Source: Streptomyces halstedii (GTDB taxonomy: Bacteria; Actinomycetota; Actinomycetes; Streptomycetales; Streptomycetaceae). Taken from it: a stretch of 64,000 nt of DNA. The notes beneath the pieces are model-generated. The model made no database searches, was not told where the DNA came from, and saw only the letters and a list, made by a program, of their open reading frames with translations. The stretch spans positions 124,001 through 188,000 of the forward strand of contig JOAZ01000011.1 of the NCBI GenBank assembly GCA_000720535.1, written 5' to 3'. Position 1 is the stretch's first letter. Every line of letters begins with the position of its first letter. The position numbers and the translations under genes are program-made. Below, one piece after another: positions 17,418-25,852 of the stretch.

Positions 17418-17816
17418 TCAGGCCCGCGCGGCGTGCCACTCCTCCACGACGGCTTCGACGTCCAGCGGCCCGATGGTCAGCGGCGGGCCCTCCGGGGGCC
17501 TGCGCAGCGCCTCGCGGATCCGTTCGTTCATCTCGGTCAGGACGCGCCGCGCCTCGGCCTCGGACCTCGCCCCCAGGGCCTCGTCGCGGGCGTCCTCGGC
17601 GTCCTTGCGCAGGGCCAGGGAGGGCGGGAGGACGGACACGCCCTCGCGCTCCAGCTTGGCCCTGATCCACCAGTTCTCGTCGTAGGGCCGTTCGAGGCCG
17701 GGAAGCGGCTTGCCGAAACCGGGCAGCCGCGCGAAGTCCCCGCGCTGTTCCGCCTCGCGGATCTGCTTGTCCACCCATGACTCGAAGCTGACACCGGCGG
17801 GTTTGCGTTCGGTCAC
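17418..17816 (-). CDS. DUF1992 protein (DnaJ homologue subfamily C member 28 conserved domain)
   Basis: A 132-residue protein with the DUF1992 signature: FESWVDKQIREAEQRGDF, then LPGFGKPLPGL and NWWIRAKLEREGV. The family occurs from bacteria to eukaryotes, where it is linked to DnaJ-like or Golgi/COG functions, but it has no J domain here and no established bacterial role. ATG 17816 directly opens the conserved region. The whole protein is cytosolic, helical and charged. The following GNAT gene may be co-transcribed (62 bp gap). Confidence 0.85.
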   Translation of the reverse strand: MTERKPAGVSFESWVDKQIREAEQRGDFARLPGFGKPLPGLERPYDENWWIRAKLEREGVSVLPPSLALRKDAEDARDEALGARSEAEARRVLTEMNERIREALRRPPEGPPLTIGPLDVEAVVEEWHAARA

Positions 17817-17899
17817 GGTGAGCCCCTCTCGGAACCGGTCCCGCGGGCAGCGGGGTTTCCGCCGTCCTCGTCCACCTCAGGATACGGACCGGCCACCCG

Positions 17900-17923
17900 G
17901 CTTGAACACGGTTGAGCGGGTAC
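17900..17923 (+). promoter_or_regulatory. SigB-like promoter candidate for the 18037/18633 operon
   Basis: GCTT (17900-17903), 14 bases, then GGGTAC (17918-17923) fits GNNT-N14-16-GGGTAC/T. A start near 17931 leaves a leader of about 106 nt that contains a small hairpin (ACCCGGCC/GGCCGGGT, about 17941-17965). Confidence 0.5.
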
Positions 17924-18036
17924 ACGACAACATGCGCAGCACCCGGCCGGGACCGTCGGCCGGGTCAGGGACGGAAGGGGTTGAGGAGTGTGGCACAGCG
18001 TGACGTGCCGGCCGCCGGCCGACAGGAGCGTCCGTC

Positions 18037-18636
18037 ATGACGACCACCGTGGTGATCATCGTCGCCGTCGTCCTGGTGGGGGCGGCACTCTGCTTCCTGC
18101 TGGTCCGCGGCCGGCCGGGCGGCGGGGGAAACCTGCGGCGCCGGTTCGGGCCTGAGTACGAGCACACGGTCGCCGAGCACGGCGGGGACACCGAGGCCGC
18201 CGAGCGGGAGCTCGCCGAGCGGGTGAAGCTGCACGGCTCACTGCACGAGCGGCCCCTCTCCCCCGAGGCCCGCGAGGGCTACGCCGCCCGCTGGGCGGTG
18301 GTGCGGGAGACCTTCGTCGACTCGCCCAGGGAGGCCGTCCTGGAGGCCGACGCGCTGCTGGCACGGCTGGCCCGTGACCGGGGATTCCCGGACGGGGACC
18401 GCTTCGAGGAGCAGACCGCCGCCCTCTCGGTGCACCACGCCGGGGAGATCGGCGGCTACCGCAGGGTGCACACGGCGGCGCACGACCGGAGCGACACGGA
18501 GGAGATGCGCACGGCGCTGACCGAGGCGCGGGCGCTGTTCGACGTACTGCTCGGGGACACACCGGCCGAGCCCGCACGGCCGGGCCGTCACCGGACGGGG
18601 AAGACGCACGGGACCGAGGGAAGGACCACCGCATGA
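18037..18636 (+). CDS. Membrane-anchored protein of unknown function sharing a helical domain with the next gene
   Basis: A 199-residue protein with one N-terminal membrane helix (about 4-24, VVIIVAVVLVGAALCFLLV) followed by Gly/Arg-rich basic residues, so the main part probably faces the cytoplasm. The segment AARWAVVRETFVDSPREAVL (about 88-107) and the C-terminal TEEMRTALTEARALFDVLL resemble matching segments of the downstream protein. This suggests a shared helical domain, which I cannot name. ATG 18037 has AGGAG 8 nt upstream. The stop overlaps the next start (ATGA). A SigB-like promoter lies 114 bp upstream, pointing to a stress function. Confidence 0.75.
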   Translation: MTTTVVIIVAVVLVGAALCFLLVRGRPGGGGNLRRRFGPEYEHTVAEHGGDTEAAERELAERVKLHGSLHERPLSPEAREGYAARWAVVRETFVDSPREAVLEADALLARLARDRGFPDGDRFEEQTAALSVHHAGEIGGYRRVHTAAHDRSDTEEMRTALTEARALFDVLLGDTPAEPARPGRHRTGKTHGTEGRTTA

Positions 18637-19181
18637 CCTACGACACCGAACGCACCGGCCCGCCCGCCACCGAGGCCCCCGGGGCCGCACCGGGGCACGG
18701 GGCGGTGAGGGCACCGGACACGGAGGGCTTCGACCGGGATGTCCCGCCCGCCCCGCGCACCGCTCCGGCCGCTCCGGCAGCTCCGGCCGCTCCGGCCGCT
18801 CCGGCGGACGGGCACGCCTCCGGTGCCGTTCCCGGCGACCGGCGCCCGGCCCCGGCCGCCCCGGCGCAGGGACAGGCCGCCTCCCGTACCGGCGGTGGCG
18901 CGCCCGGCGACGAACCCTTGATACCGGAGCGGGAACGGGACGCGTCGGCGCTGCGGATGCGCCAGGCGGTCAGCGACTTCGTCGAGGATCCGCGCCACGC
19001 GGTCGAGGAGGCCGACCGGGCCTTCGACAGCATCGTGGCCGACCTGACCGAGGCGCTCGACGCGCGCAGGCGGGCCCTGCGCGCGAGCTGGCAGGGCCCG
19101 GAGTCCGAGGCCCGTACCGAGGAGCTGCGGGTGGCCCTCCAGCACTACCGGGACGCCGGGGAGCGGCTCCTGCGGATCTGA
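18633..19181 (+). CDS. Unknown protein: low-complexity Ala/Pro N-terminus plus helical domain shared with the previous gene
   Basis: A 182-residue protein. The first 85 residues are low complexity, with AAPAAPAAPAAP-like repeats (about 45-57), and look disordered. The C-terminal half contains LRMRQAVSDFVEDPRHAVEE and TEELRVALQHYRDAGERLL, which parallel FVDSPREAV and TEEMRTALTEARALFDVLL in the upstream protein. There is no signal peptide or membrane helix. It starts inside the upstream stop codon (ATGA), so the two products are made together, possibly as partners of one complex: one at the membrane, one soluble. No known family is recognised. Confidence 0.72.
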   Translation: MTYDTERTGPPATEAPGAAPGHGAVRAPDTEGFDRDVPPAPRTAPAAPAAPAAPAAPADGHASGAVPGDRRPAPAAPAQGQAASRTGGGAPGDEPLIPERERDASALRMRQAVSDFVEDPRHAVEEADRAFDSIVADLTEALDARRRALRASWQGPESEARTEELRVALQHYRDAGERLLRI

Positions 19182-19251
19182 GCGCCCTCCGGGACGTACG
19201 CGGCCCGGCGCGTGGTCCCGCGCGGACCCCGCCCCGGGCCGTTCCCGGCTG

Positions 19252-20049
19252 TCAGGCCGTGACCGCCAGGTCGGCGCGCAGTCGTTCCACGACGGTCTGC
19301 GGGACTCTCAGGCCGTTGCGCAGATAGCCGTCGAGGCCGCCCCACCGTTCGTTCATGGCGTCCAGCGCGGCGTCGAGGTAGCGGGGGCGGACCTCGATGA
19401 TGGCCGTCGCGATGTCCGGATCGCCGCCCGCCTCCAGATAGCGGCGCACCTGCGCTCCGAAGGCCCGCCGCGCCATCCGGTTCACGGCCAGGAACTCCGC
19501 CCGTACGACCTCGCGCGAGGCTCCCGCCATCATCAGCAGCAGGGCCGTGGCCCATCCGGTGCGGTCCTTGCCGGTCGCGCAGTGGAAGAGCAGCGGCCGG
19601 GCCCGGGGGTCGGCCGCCGTCTCCAGGAACGCCCGGTAGGCGGCCGCCGCGCCGGGGGCGAGGACCATCGTGCGGTAGGTCTGCGCGAACAGCCCCTCGG
19701 CCTTGCCGCCGCCGAGCGCGGCGGCGGCCGCCTCCAGGTCGCAGAGCAGTGCCTTGAGGCGGCCCTGGAGCACACCGGGGTGGTCGCCGAACACGTCGGC
19801 GACGAAGAGCCGGGCGCCCCGGGGCAGCCGGTCGGGCGCCCACGCGCGTTCCTCGGCGGTGCGCAGGTCGACGACGGTCCGGAGGCCGAGCGCCGACACC
19901 GCGATGTCGTGCTCCGCGTCGAAGTCGCTCAGCTGGCCCGACCGCAGGAGGATCCCCTGGCGCAGGCGGCGGTCGCGTCCCAGGGCGATACCGCCCAGGT
20001 CGCGCAGGTTGACGACGGTGGAGGCCGGGACGGCCCGGGCGGTCTGCAC
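19252..20049 (-). CDS. Tyrosine-protein phosphatase of the PF13350 (MptpB/LipA-like) type
   Basis: A 265-residue cysteine phosphatase. The P-loop is HCATGKDRTG (CX5R with Cys, Lys, Asp and Arg), the variant seen in atypical phosphatases such as M. tuberculosis PtpB, some of which also act on phosphoinositides. The N-terminus STVVNLRDLGGIALGRDRRL and LLRSGQLSDF are the family opening. GTG 20049 is chosen: it has AAAGAGG 9 nt upstream and gives the family length. The open frame extends upstream to 20139 and could add about 30 residues. It lies downstream of the DUF6325 gene on the same strand with a 97-bp gap. The cellular substrate is unknown. Confidence 0.88.
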   Translation of the reverse strand: MQTARAVPASTVVNLRDLGGIALGRDRRLRQGILLRSGQLSDFDAEHDIAVSALGLRTVVDLRTAEERAWAPDRLPRGARLFVADVFGDHPGVLQGRLKALLCDLEAAAAALGGGKAEGLFAQTYRTMVLAPGAAAAYRAFLETAADPRARPLLFHCATGKDRTGWATALLLMMAGASREVVRAEFLAVNRMARRAFGAQVRRYLEAGGDPDIATAIIEVRPRYLDAALDAMNERWGGLDGYLRNGLRVPQTVVERLRADLAVTA

Positions 20050-20146
20050 GATGAACTGCCTCTTTCCCGACGGCCTGCACAGGTCAGGGACAACGTCGCA
20101 TGGGGCGAGGAAATCGACAAAAGGAAGCTCGCCTGCCACGCGTACG

Positions 20147-20641
20147 TCAGTCGGCGAGGATCCTGGTCTTCTGCGCCGAGAACTCGGCGTCGGTCAGCGC
20201 GCCCTGCTCCCTGAGCGACGCGAGCCGTTCGAGCAGCGTGATGACGTCGTCCTCGCCGTCCACCGGGACGCGCTCGTGCGCCACCAGGCGGCCGCCGGCC
20301 GAGCGGACCGCCTCGGTCAGGGGAACCGACCAGAGGTCCTCCCAGACGATCAGCGCGGCGGAACTGCCGGCCGGCAGCTCGTCCAGGGCACGGACCTTCC
20401 TGAGGTCGGGTCCCGGGGACTCCTCCGCGCCCGGTGGCTCGAACGCCACGAGCCCGTCGGGGTCGATCTCTCTCAGCTCCACGAGTTCGAGCGTCCCGTC
20501 CTGGTCCGTCCGGGCGAACGCGAGGTCGAGGATCCGCACCGCCCGCGCGGAGAGCGCTTCGGTGAGGACGGGCGCGATCGTGTCGGCGAACCGGCTGCCC
20601 GGAAAGGTGACGACGAGGTATTCCACGGGTCCCAGGGGCAC
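20147..20641 (-). CDS. DUF6325-like protein with a C-terminal SHOCT motif
   Basis: A 164-residue protein. The N-terminus PLGPVEYLVVTFPGSRFADTI and ILDLAFARTDQDGTLELVEL match actinobacterial DUF6325 proteins. The last 35 residues (LLERLASLREQGALTDAEFS and following) form a SHOCT motif, a short C-terminal helix pair seen on many unrelated proteins and thought to mediate oligomerisation. GTG 20641 is chosen because AAAGGA lies 6 nt upstream; the upstream extension to 20740 lacks a ribosome site. DUF6325/SHOCT genes are often stress-induced in Streptomyces, but no clear SigB pattern precedes this one. Confidence 0.82.
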   Translation of the reverse strand: MPLGPVEYLVVTFPGSRFADTIAPVLTEALSARAVRILDLAFARTDQDGTLELVELREIDPDGLVAFEPPGAEESPGPDLRKVRALDELPAGSSAALIVWEDLWSVPLTEAVRSAGGRLVAHERVPVDGEDDVITLLERLASLREQGALTDAEFSAQKTRILAD

Positions 20642-21169
20642 GGCGCGTCCTTTCAGCTGCGGTGCTGGATCGCCAGCAGCATATCTTCGGGTATGGGATG
20701 ACGCATGGTGAAACTTCCTGCCGAAGGGTGAGAATCCCACCCAGAACCCCCTTCCCGCTCACCTGCGTGTCCGGCCGGAGGCGGCCCGCCACGGGGAGCT
20801 CCGGTGTCACCGCCGCAGCAGTCGTCCGGGGCGGGCACTTCCGTAACTCCCCTGACGCCGAGGCGAGTTGCCGCCCCGCCGGCGGAAGGGGCGGCGGCGG
20901 TGCCGCGCAGGGCGTCCGGGTGGAGGCCTTCCCCTGTCCGGTCTCGCGTGGTACCGTCCGAACAGCGGTGCATGTGTGTACGCCCCTTCATCGGGCGCCG
21001 ATGCCGCTTCCTCTTTCTCCCGCTGTCGCCGCCGTTCTCGTGACGTGCGGCGGTCCAGCTCTTCCTCCCTCCGGCTCCGGGGCACGTCTGCCCGTCGTAC
21101 GAGGTGTGAACGCACCACCTCGCCTTCGCCGGACCTCCCGTTCGCCATGTCCGCGAAAGGAACCACTCC
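20642..21169 (+). promoter_or_regulatory. Non-coding leader of the short rho gene, C/T-rich and G-poor near its 3' end
   Basis: These 528 bases hold no convincing gene. The last 150-170 bases before the rho start are pyrimidine-rich, with runs such as CTTCCTCTTTCTCCC (21005-21019) and CTCTTCCTCCCTCC (21058-21071), and little strong pairing. In E. coli, rho is autoregulated by Rho-dependent termination in a leader, and Rho loading (rut) sites are C-rich and unstructured, so this looks like a candidate rut-type control region. CGAAAGGA, 7 nt before ATG 21170, is the ribosome site. No clear promoter could be assigned. Confidence 0.5.
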
Positions 21170-22309
21170 ATGACCAGCACACTCGAACGCCCCGTCGTCC
21201 AGCAGGGGCGCCCCGTCCGTGCCGCCGGTGTCCTCGACACCGGCGGCGGCGGGCACGGCGTCCTGCGTACCGCCGGAGGCCATCCGTCCTCCGGCGACGT
21301 CCAGGTGTCCTCGGCCCTCGTCCGGCAGCACGGGCTGCGCCGGGGCGACCTCGTCGAGGGCAGCTGCGACCGTCCGCGCGCCCTGGCGCGCGTCGACACG
21401 GTCAACGGTCTCGCCGCGCACGACCTGCGGGGCAGGCCCCATTTCCGCGACCTCACCCCGCTGCACCCCCGTGAGCGGCTGCGCCTGGAGACACCGGGAG
21501 GCCCGGCGGCCACCCGGGTCGTCGACCTGGTGTCACCCGTCGGCAAGGGGCAGCGCGGGCTGATCGTCGCACCGCCGAGGACCGGCAAGACGGTCCTCCT
21601 GCAACAGCTCGCCGCGGCCGTCGCGGCCAACCACCCGGAGTGCCGTCTCATGGTGGTCCTCCTGGACGAACGCCCGGAGGAGGTCACGGACATGCGCCGT
21701 TCCGTGCGGGGCGAGGTCTACTCCTCCACGTTCGACCGGCCCGCCAAGGAGCACATCGCGCTCGCCGACCTGGCGGTCGAGCGGGCGAAGCGGCTCGTGG
21801 AGGGGGGCCAGGACGTGGTGGTCCTCCTCGACTCGCTCACCCGGCTGTGCCGGGCCCACAACAACAACGCCGCGTCCGGCGGGCGCACCCTGAGCGGCGG
21901 GGTGGACGCGTCGGCCCTCCTCGGCCCCAAGAAGCTGTTCGGCGCCGCCCGCACGGCCGAGGAGGGCGGATCGCTGACCATCCTGGCGACCGCGCTGGTG
22001 GAGACCGGATCCCGTGCCGACGAGTACTTCTTCGAAGAGCTCAAGGGCACCGGCAACATGGAACTCCGCCTCGACCGCGCGCTGGCGGAGCGGCGGGTCT
22101 TCCCGGCCGTGGACATCGCCGCTTCCGGCACCCGGCGTGAGGAACTCCTGCTGTCGCAGGGCGAGTTGACGGGCGTCCGGGCGCTGCGCCGCGCCCTGCG
22201 CCACCGGGAGGGCCGGGTCGCGCCCGAGGCGCTGCTGGAGTCGCTCCGCCGCACGCCGGACAACGCCGCCTTCCTGCGGCAGCTCCGGCACGCCGTGCCC
22301 GGTGCCTGA
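21170..22309 (+). CDS. Short transcription termination factor Rho paralogue
   Basis: A 379-residue hexameric RNA-dependent ATPase domain of the Rho family. The Walker A loop is APPRTGKT (134-141), Walker B includes VVVLLDSLTR (216-225), and DERPEEVTDMRR (166-177), LFGAARTAEEGGSLTI and ELKGTGNMELRLDRALAE follow as in E. coli Rho (419 residues). It lacks the long Arg-rich insert and extra N-terminus of the housekeeping Rho of high-GC actinobacteria (over 600 residues), so it is most likely a second, compact copy. In the OB fold, the RNP1 motif GFGFLR of E. coli is GHGVLR (28-33), losing both RNA-stacking phenylalanines. The first P-loop lysine (E. coli Lys181) is Arg136. Confidence 0.93.
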   Translation: MTSTLERPVVQQGRPVRAAGVLDTGGGGHGVLRTAGGHPSSGDVQVSSALVRQHGLRRGDLVEGSCDRPRALARVDTVNGLAAHDLRGRPHFRDLTPLHPRERLRLETPGGPAATRVVDLVSPVGKGQRGLIVAPPRTGKTVLLQQLAAAVAANHPECRLMVVLLDERPEEVTDMRRSVRGEVYSSTFDRPAKEHIALADLAVERAKRLVEGGQDVVVLLDSLTRLCRAHNNNAASGGRTLSGGVDASALLGPKKLFGAARTAEEGGSLTILATALVETGSRADEYFFEELKGTGNMELRLDRALAERRVFPAVDIAASGTRREELLLSQGELTGVRALRRALRHREGRVAPEALLESLRRTPDNAAFLRQLRHAVPGA

Positions 22310-22344
22310 CGCCGGCGCCGCCCGGTGCGTCCCGTACGCCCGGC

Positions 22345-23991
22345 TCAGCCGTTGGTGCCCAGGGCCTCGGAGACCAGGGCGCGGGCCTCGTCCTGGACCT
22401 CGGCCAGGTGTCCGGCGCCCTGGAAGCTCTCCGCGTAGACCTTGTACACGTCCTCCGTACCGGAGGGGCGGGCCGCGAACCAGGCGCTGTCGGTGCAGAC
22501 CTTGAGGCCGCCGATGGGCGCGCCGTTGCCGGGGGCCTCGGTGAGCACCGCGGTGACCGGCTCCCCGGCCAGCGTGCCGGCGGTGACCTGGTCCGGGGAG
22601 AGCCGGGCCAGCACGGCCTTCTCCTCGCGGGTCGCGGGGGCGTCGACGCGGGCGTAGGCGGGGTCGCCGAAGCGGGCGGTGAGTTCACGGTAGTGCTGGG
22701 ACGGCGTGGAGCCGGTGACGGCGGTGATCTCGGCGGCCAGCAGCGCGAGGAGGATGCCGTCCTTGTCGGTGGTCCACACCCCGCCGTCGCGGCGCAGGAA
22801 CGACGCCCCGGCGGACTCCTCTCCCCCGAAGCCGAGGGTGCCGCCGAACAGTCCGTCGACGAACCACTTGAACCCGACGGGGACCTCCACCAGGCGGCGT
22901 CCGAGGTCGGCCGCGACCCGGTCGATCATGGAGGAGGAGACCAGGGTCTTGCCGATTCCGGTGCCCGCGGGCCAGTCGGGGCGGTGCGAGTAGAGGTAGC
23001 GGATCGCGACGGCCAGGTAGTGGTTGGGGTTCATCAGCCCGCCGTCGGGGGTGACGATGCCGTGCCGGTCGGCGTCGGCGTCGTTGCCGGTGGCGAGGGT
23101 GTAGGCGTCGCGCCGTTCGATGAGCGAGGCCATGGCGTGCGGTGAGGAGCAGTCCATCCTGATCCTGCCGTCCCAGTCCAGCGTCATGAACCGCCAGGTC
23201 GGGTCGGCGAGCGGGTTGACCACCGTGAGGTCGAGGCGGTGGCGTTCGGCGATCCGGCCCCAGTAGGCGACCGAGGCCCCGCCGAGCGGGTCGGCGCCGA
23301 TGCGGATCCCCGCGTCCCGTACGGCGTCCAGGTCGAGGACGGACGGCAGGTCGTCCACGTACGCGGTCAGGAAGTCGTACCGCCGTGTGGTGCCGGCCGC
23401 CAGCGCCCGTGCGTAGGGGATGCGCCGGACCTCCTTGAGCCCGCCCTCGATCAGGGCGTTGGCGCGGTCCTGGATCCAGGAGGTGGCGTCCGAGCCGGCC
23501 GGGCCGCCGTGCGGCGGGTTGTACTTGAAGCCGCCGTCGGCGGGCGGGTTGTGCGACGGCGTGACGACGATGCCGTCGGCGAGGCCGGTGTCGCGGTCCC
23601 GGTTGTGGGTGAGGATCGCGTGCGAGACGGCGGGTGTGGGGGTGTAGCCGTCGTCGGCGTCGATGAGGACGGTGGCGCCGTTGGCGGCGAGCACCTCCAG
23701 GGCGGTGACCCGGGCGGGCTCGGACAGCGCGTGGGTGTCGGCGCCGAGGAACAGCGGCCCGTCGGTGCCCTGCCGGATCCGGTAGTCGCAGATGGCCTGG
23801 GTGGTGGCGGCGATGTGGTCCTCGTTGAAGGCCGCCGTCAGGGCCGAGCCGCGGTGTCCTGAGGTGCCGAAGGCGACCCGTTGGTCCGCCTCGGCGGGAT
23901 CGGGGTGGAGGGTGTAGTAGGCCGTCACCAGCCGTGCCACGTCCACCAGGTCTCCGGGCTGCGCCGGCTGACCGGCCCGTTCGTGAACCAT
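22345..23991 (-). CDS. pgm: Phosphoglucomutase (alpha-D-glucose phosphate-specific)
   Basis: A 548-residue alpha-D-phosphohexomutase interconverting glucose 1-phosphate and glucose 6-phosphate. It links glycolysis to glycogen, trehalose and nucleotide-sugar synthesis. The start matches the Pgm subfamily ([18 protein letters not shown]), with [14 protein letters not shown] near residue 39, the phosphoserine loop [19 protein letters not shown], the metal loop [10 protein letters not shown] and the substrate loop [12 protein letters not shown]. The length equals E. coli Pgm (546). It lies upstream of and divergent from the exopolysaccharide operon, to which it could supply glucose 1-phosphate. 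It converges on rho with a 35-bp gap and no strong terminator. Confidence 0.96.
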   Translation of the reverse strand: MVHERAGQPAQPGDLVDVARLVTAYYTLHPDPAEADQRVAFGTSGHRGSALTAAFNEDHIAATTQAICDYRIRQGTDGPLFLGADTHALSEPARVTALEVLAANGATVLIDADDGYTPTPAVSHAILTHNRDRDTGLADGIVVTPSHNPPADGGFKYNPPHGGPAGSDATSWIQDRANALIEGGLKEVRRIPYARALAAGTTRRYDFLTAYVDDLPSVLDLDAVRDAGIRIGADPLGGASVAYWGRIAERHRLDLTVVNPLADPTWRFMTLDWDGRIRMDCSSPHAMASLIERRDAYTLATGNDADADRHGIVTPDGGLMNPNHYLAVAIRYLYSHRPDWPAGTGIGKTLVSSSMIDRVAADLGRRLVEVPVGFKWFVDGLFGGTLGFGGEESAGASFLRRDGGVWTTDKDGILLALLAAEITAVTGSTPSQHYRELTARFGDPAYARVDAPATREEKAVLARLSPDQVTAGTLAGEPVTAVLTEAPGNGAPIGGLKVCTDSAWFAARPSGTEDVYKVYAESFQGAGHLAEVQDEARALVSEALGTNG

Positions 23992-24676
23992 CGCTTCTCC
24001 TTGGGTCTTCGTCGGCCGGCCCGGCCACCCGGGCCGCCAGGGGGCGGACGATCATCACGAGTTGTACCCGATCCCGCCCGTCCCATCGCGGGCGAGGGCC
24101 GTCCGGCCGGGCCCCCGCAGTACATCCCGGGCACGGTACGAACGTGGGCCGTTTCCCGCTGTGCGGCCGGTTCACGACGGCCGCGCACGGCGGCCTCGCA
24201 CGGCGGCCTCGCACGGCGGCCTCGCACGGCGGACGGTACGGCGGGAGGGCACGGTGGACGGAACGGACGGCGGGGCGCGCGTCGCCGGTGGTCCGCCGCG
24301 CAAATGGCGAAAGGTGTGCCGTGTCAACTGCCGGGCGGATGAACGGCACTTCCGCGGTACCGCACGGGCCGCTCCGGAATTCGGCGCGGAGTTACCGGAT
24401 GCGGACCGGGCGAAACGCGCAGGGCCTTTCATGATGCGGCACCGGCCCGCACGGACGGTGTCACCCGGAGCTGACACGCCGCACCCTTTCCGAAACGGCC
24501 GCCACCTGCGGCGGACGACGTAATTCAGGTGGTCTGTTGAGCGAGTCATACGTGTATTCATCCGCACGGTCTGCCACAGTGCACCTCGTTTTCACCAGTT
24601 GATCTACGCCTCCGTATTCCTTGCCGCCGTCCTTTATCCGATACCTCTTCGGGGGCATGTGAGAAGAGAGCCGTGC
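23992..24676. other. Long intergenic region upstream of the exopolysaccharide operon
   Basis: These 685 bases separate divergent pgm and the first glycosyltransferase and contain no convincing gene. The middle holds a 13-bp tandem repeat. The last 150 bases (about 24515-24660) are clearly more AT-rich than the surroundings and probably carry the operon promoter and regulator sites. GAGAAGAGAG (24661-24670) is the ribosome site of the first gene. Confidence 0.6.
24185..24233. repeat. 13-bp tandem repeat, about 3.8 copies
   Basis: GCACGGCGGCCTC is repeated exactly three times (24185-24223), followed by a partial copy GCACGGCGGA. A 13-bp unit is not a multiple of three and lies between divergent genes, so it is non-coding. 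Confidence 0.85.
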
Positions 24677-25852
24677 GTGCTGCGAAAGAGTTCCACCGAA
24701 GAAAGCCGCCTGACGGTCCTTCACCTGGTCCAGCCGGTGGAGGGCGGAGTCGCACGGGTCGTCACCGATCTCGTCGCCGCCCAGGTCCGGGCGGGGCTGC
24801 GGCCGGTGGTGGCGTGCCCGCCCGGCGGGGAGCTGGCCGCGGGCGCGGCCGAGGCGGGGGCCCGGGTCTGCGCCTGGCCCGCCGAGCGTGTCCCCGGACC
24901 GCGGCTCGCCCGGGAGGTCGCAGCCGCGGGACGGCTGGTCCGGGTGTGCGCGCCCGATGTCGTCCACGCCCACAGCGCCAAGGCCGGACTCGCCGGGCGG
25001 CTGGCGGTGCGGGGCCGGATCCCGACGGTGTTCCAGCCGCACGCCTGGTCGTTCGAGGCCCTGGAGGGGCGCGCCGCGGGGCTGGCGGAGGCCTGGGAGC
25101 GGTTCGGCGCGCGGTGGAGCGACCGCATCCTCTGCGTCAGCGAGTCGGAGCGGCACGCGGGGCAGCGGGCGGGTATCGCGGCCCGGTGGTCGGTGATCCA
25201 CAACGGGGTCGATCTCGGCCGCTTCCGTCCGGCCCCCGGGGACGCCGCGCGGTCGGCGCGGGCCTCCCTGCCGCTGCTCGCGGACGTCCCGGCCGGGGCC
25301 CCGCTCGCCGTGTGCGTCGGACGGCTGAGCCGCCAGAAGGGGCAGGACGTCCTGCTGCGCGCCTGGCGGCGGGTCCGTGTCCCGGGGGCGCGGCTGGTCC
25401 TGGTCGGCGAGGGTCCGCGCGGCGGCGAACTGCGGCGCGGGGCACCTGACGGGGTGCTGTTCGCCGGGGCGGCCCGGGACGTGCGGCCGTGGATCCACGC
25501 CGCCGACGTCCTGGTGCTGCCGTCCCGTTGGGAGGGGATGGCGCTGGCCCCCCTCGAAGCCATGGCCTGCGGGCGGCCCGTGCTGCTGTCCGACGTCAAC
25601 GGCGCCCGGGAGAGCCTGCCCCCGGGCCACCTCCCCCACTGTCTCGTACCGCCCGAGGACCCGGACGCGCTCGCGTCGGCGCTCACCGCCCTGCTGGGCG
25701 ACGCGGGGCTGCGGGCCGCACTGGGCTCCGCGGCGGGGGCGCACGCCCGGTCGGTCTTCGATCTGACCAGGACCTCCGGCGCGGTCCTGCGCCTCTACCA
25801 GGAACTTGTCGGCCAGTCCCGCCCCATGACGAGGAAGCGCACCGAGCGATGA
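24677..25852 (+). CDS. GT4-family glycosyltransferase, first gene of the exopolysaccharide operon
   Basis: A 391-residue GT-B retaining glycosyltransferase that would add a sugar from a nucleotide donor to the lipid-linked exopolysaccharide repeat unit. The N-domain opens with LTVLHLVQPVEGGVARVVTD and contains VVHAHSAKAGLAGRLA. The C-domain has CVGRLSRQKGQDVLLRAW and the donor-site motif PSRWEGMALAPLEAMACGRP (EX7E type). GTG 24677 is chosen because GAGAAGAGAG precedes it by 6 nt; GTG 24659 is an in-frame alternative. The gene overlaps the next by 4 bp (ATGA). Donor and acceptor sugars are unknown. The protein is cytosolic and probably membrane-associated. Confidence 0.9.
   Translation: MLRKSSTEESRLTVLHLVQPVEGGVARVVTDLVAAQVRAGLRPVVACPPGGELAAGAAEAGARVCAWPAERVPGPRLAREVAAAGRLVRVCAPDVVHAHSAKAGLAGRLAVRGRIPTVFQPHAWSFEALEGRAAGLAEAWERFGARWSDRILCVSESERHAGQRAGIAARWSVIHNGVDLGRFRPAPGDAARSARASLPLLADVPAGAPLAVCVGRLSRQKGQDVLLRAWRRVRVPGARLVLVGEGPRGGELRRGAPDGVLFAGAARDVRPWIHAADVLVLPSRWEGMALAPLEAMACGRPVLLSDVNGARESLPPGHLPHCLVPPEDPDALASALTALLGDAGLRAALGSAAGAHARSVFDLTRTSGAVLRLYQELVGQSRPMTRKRTER

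Noticed and set aside
20689..20694. GGGTAT upstream of rho as a SigB promoter
   Set aside because: No GNNT at 14-16 bp spacing and it lies about 475 bp before the start codon.
24231..24567. Small open frames in the pgm-exopolysaccharide spacer as genes
   Set aside because: Arg-rich translations, no ribosome sites, and they run through a 13-bp tandem repeat.
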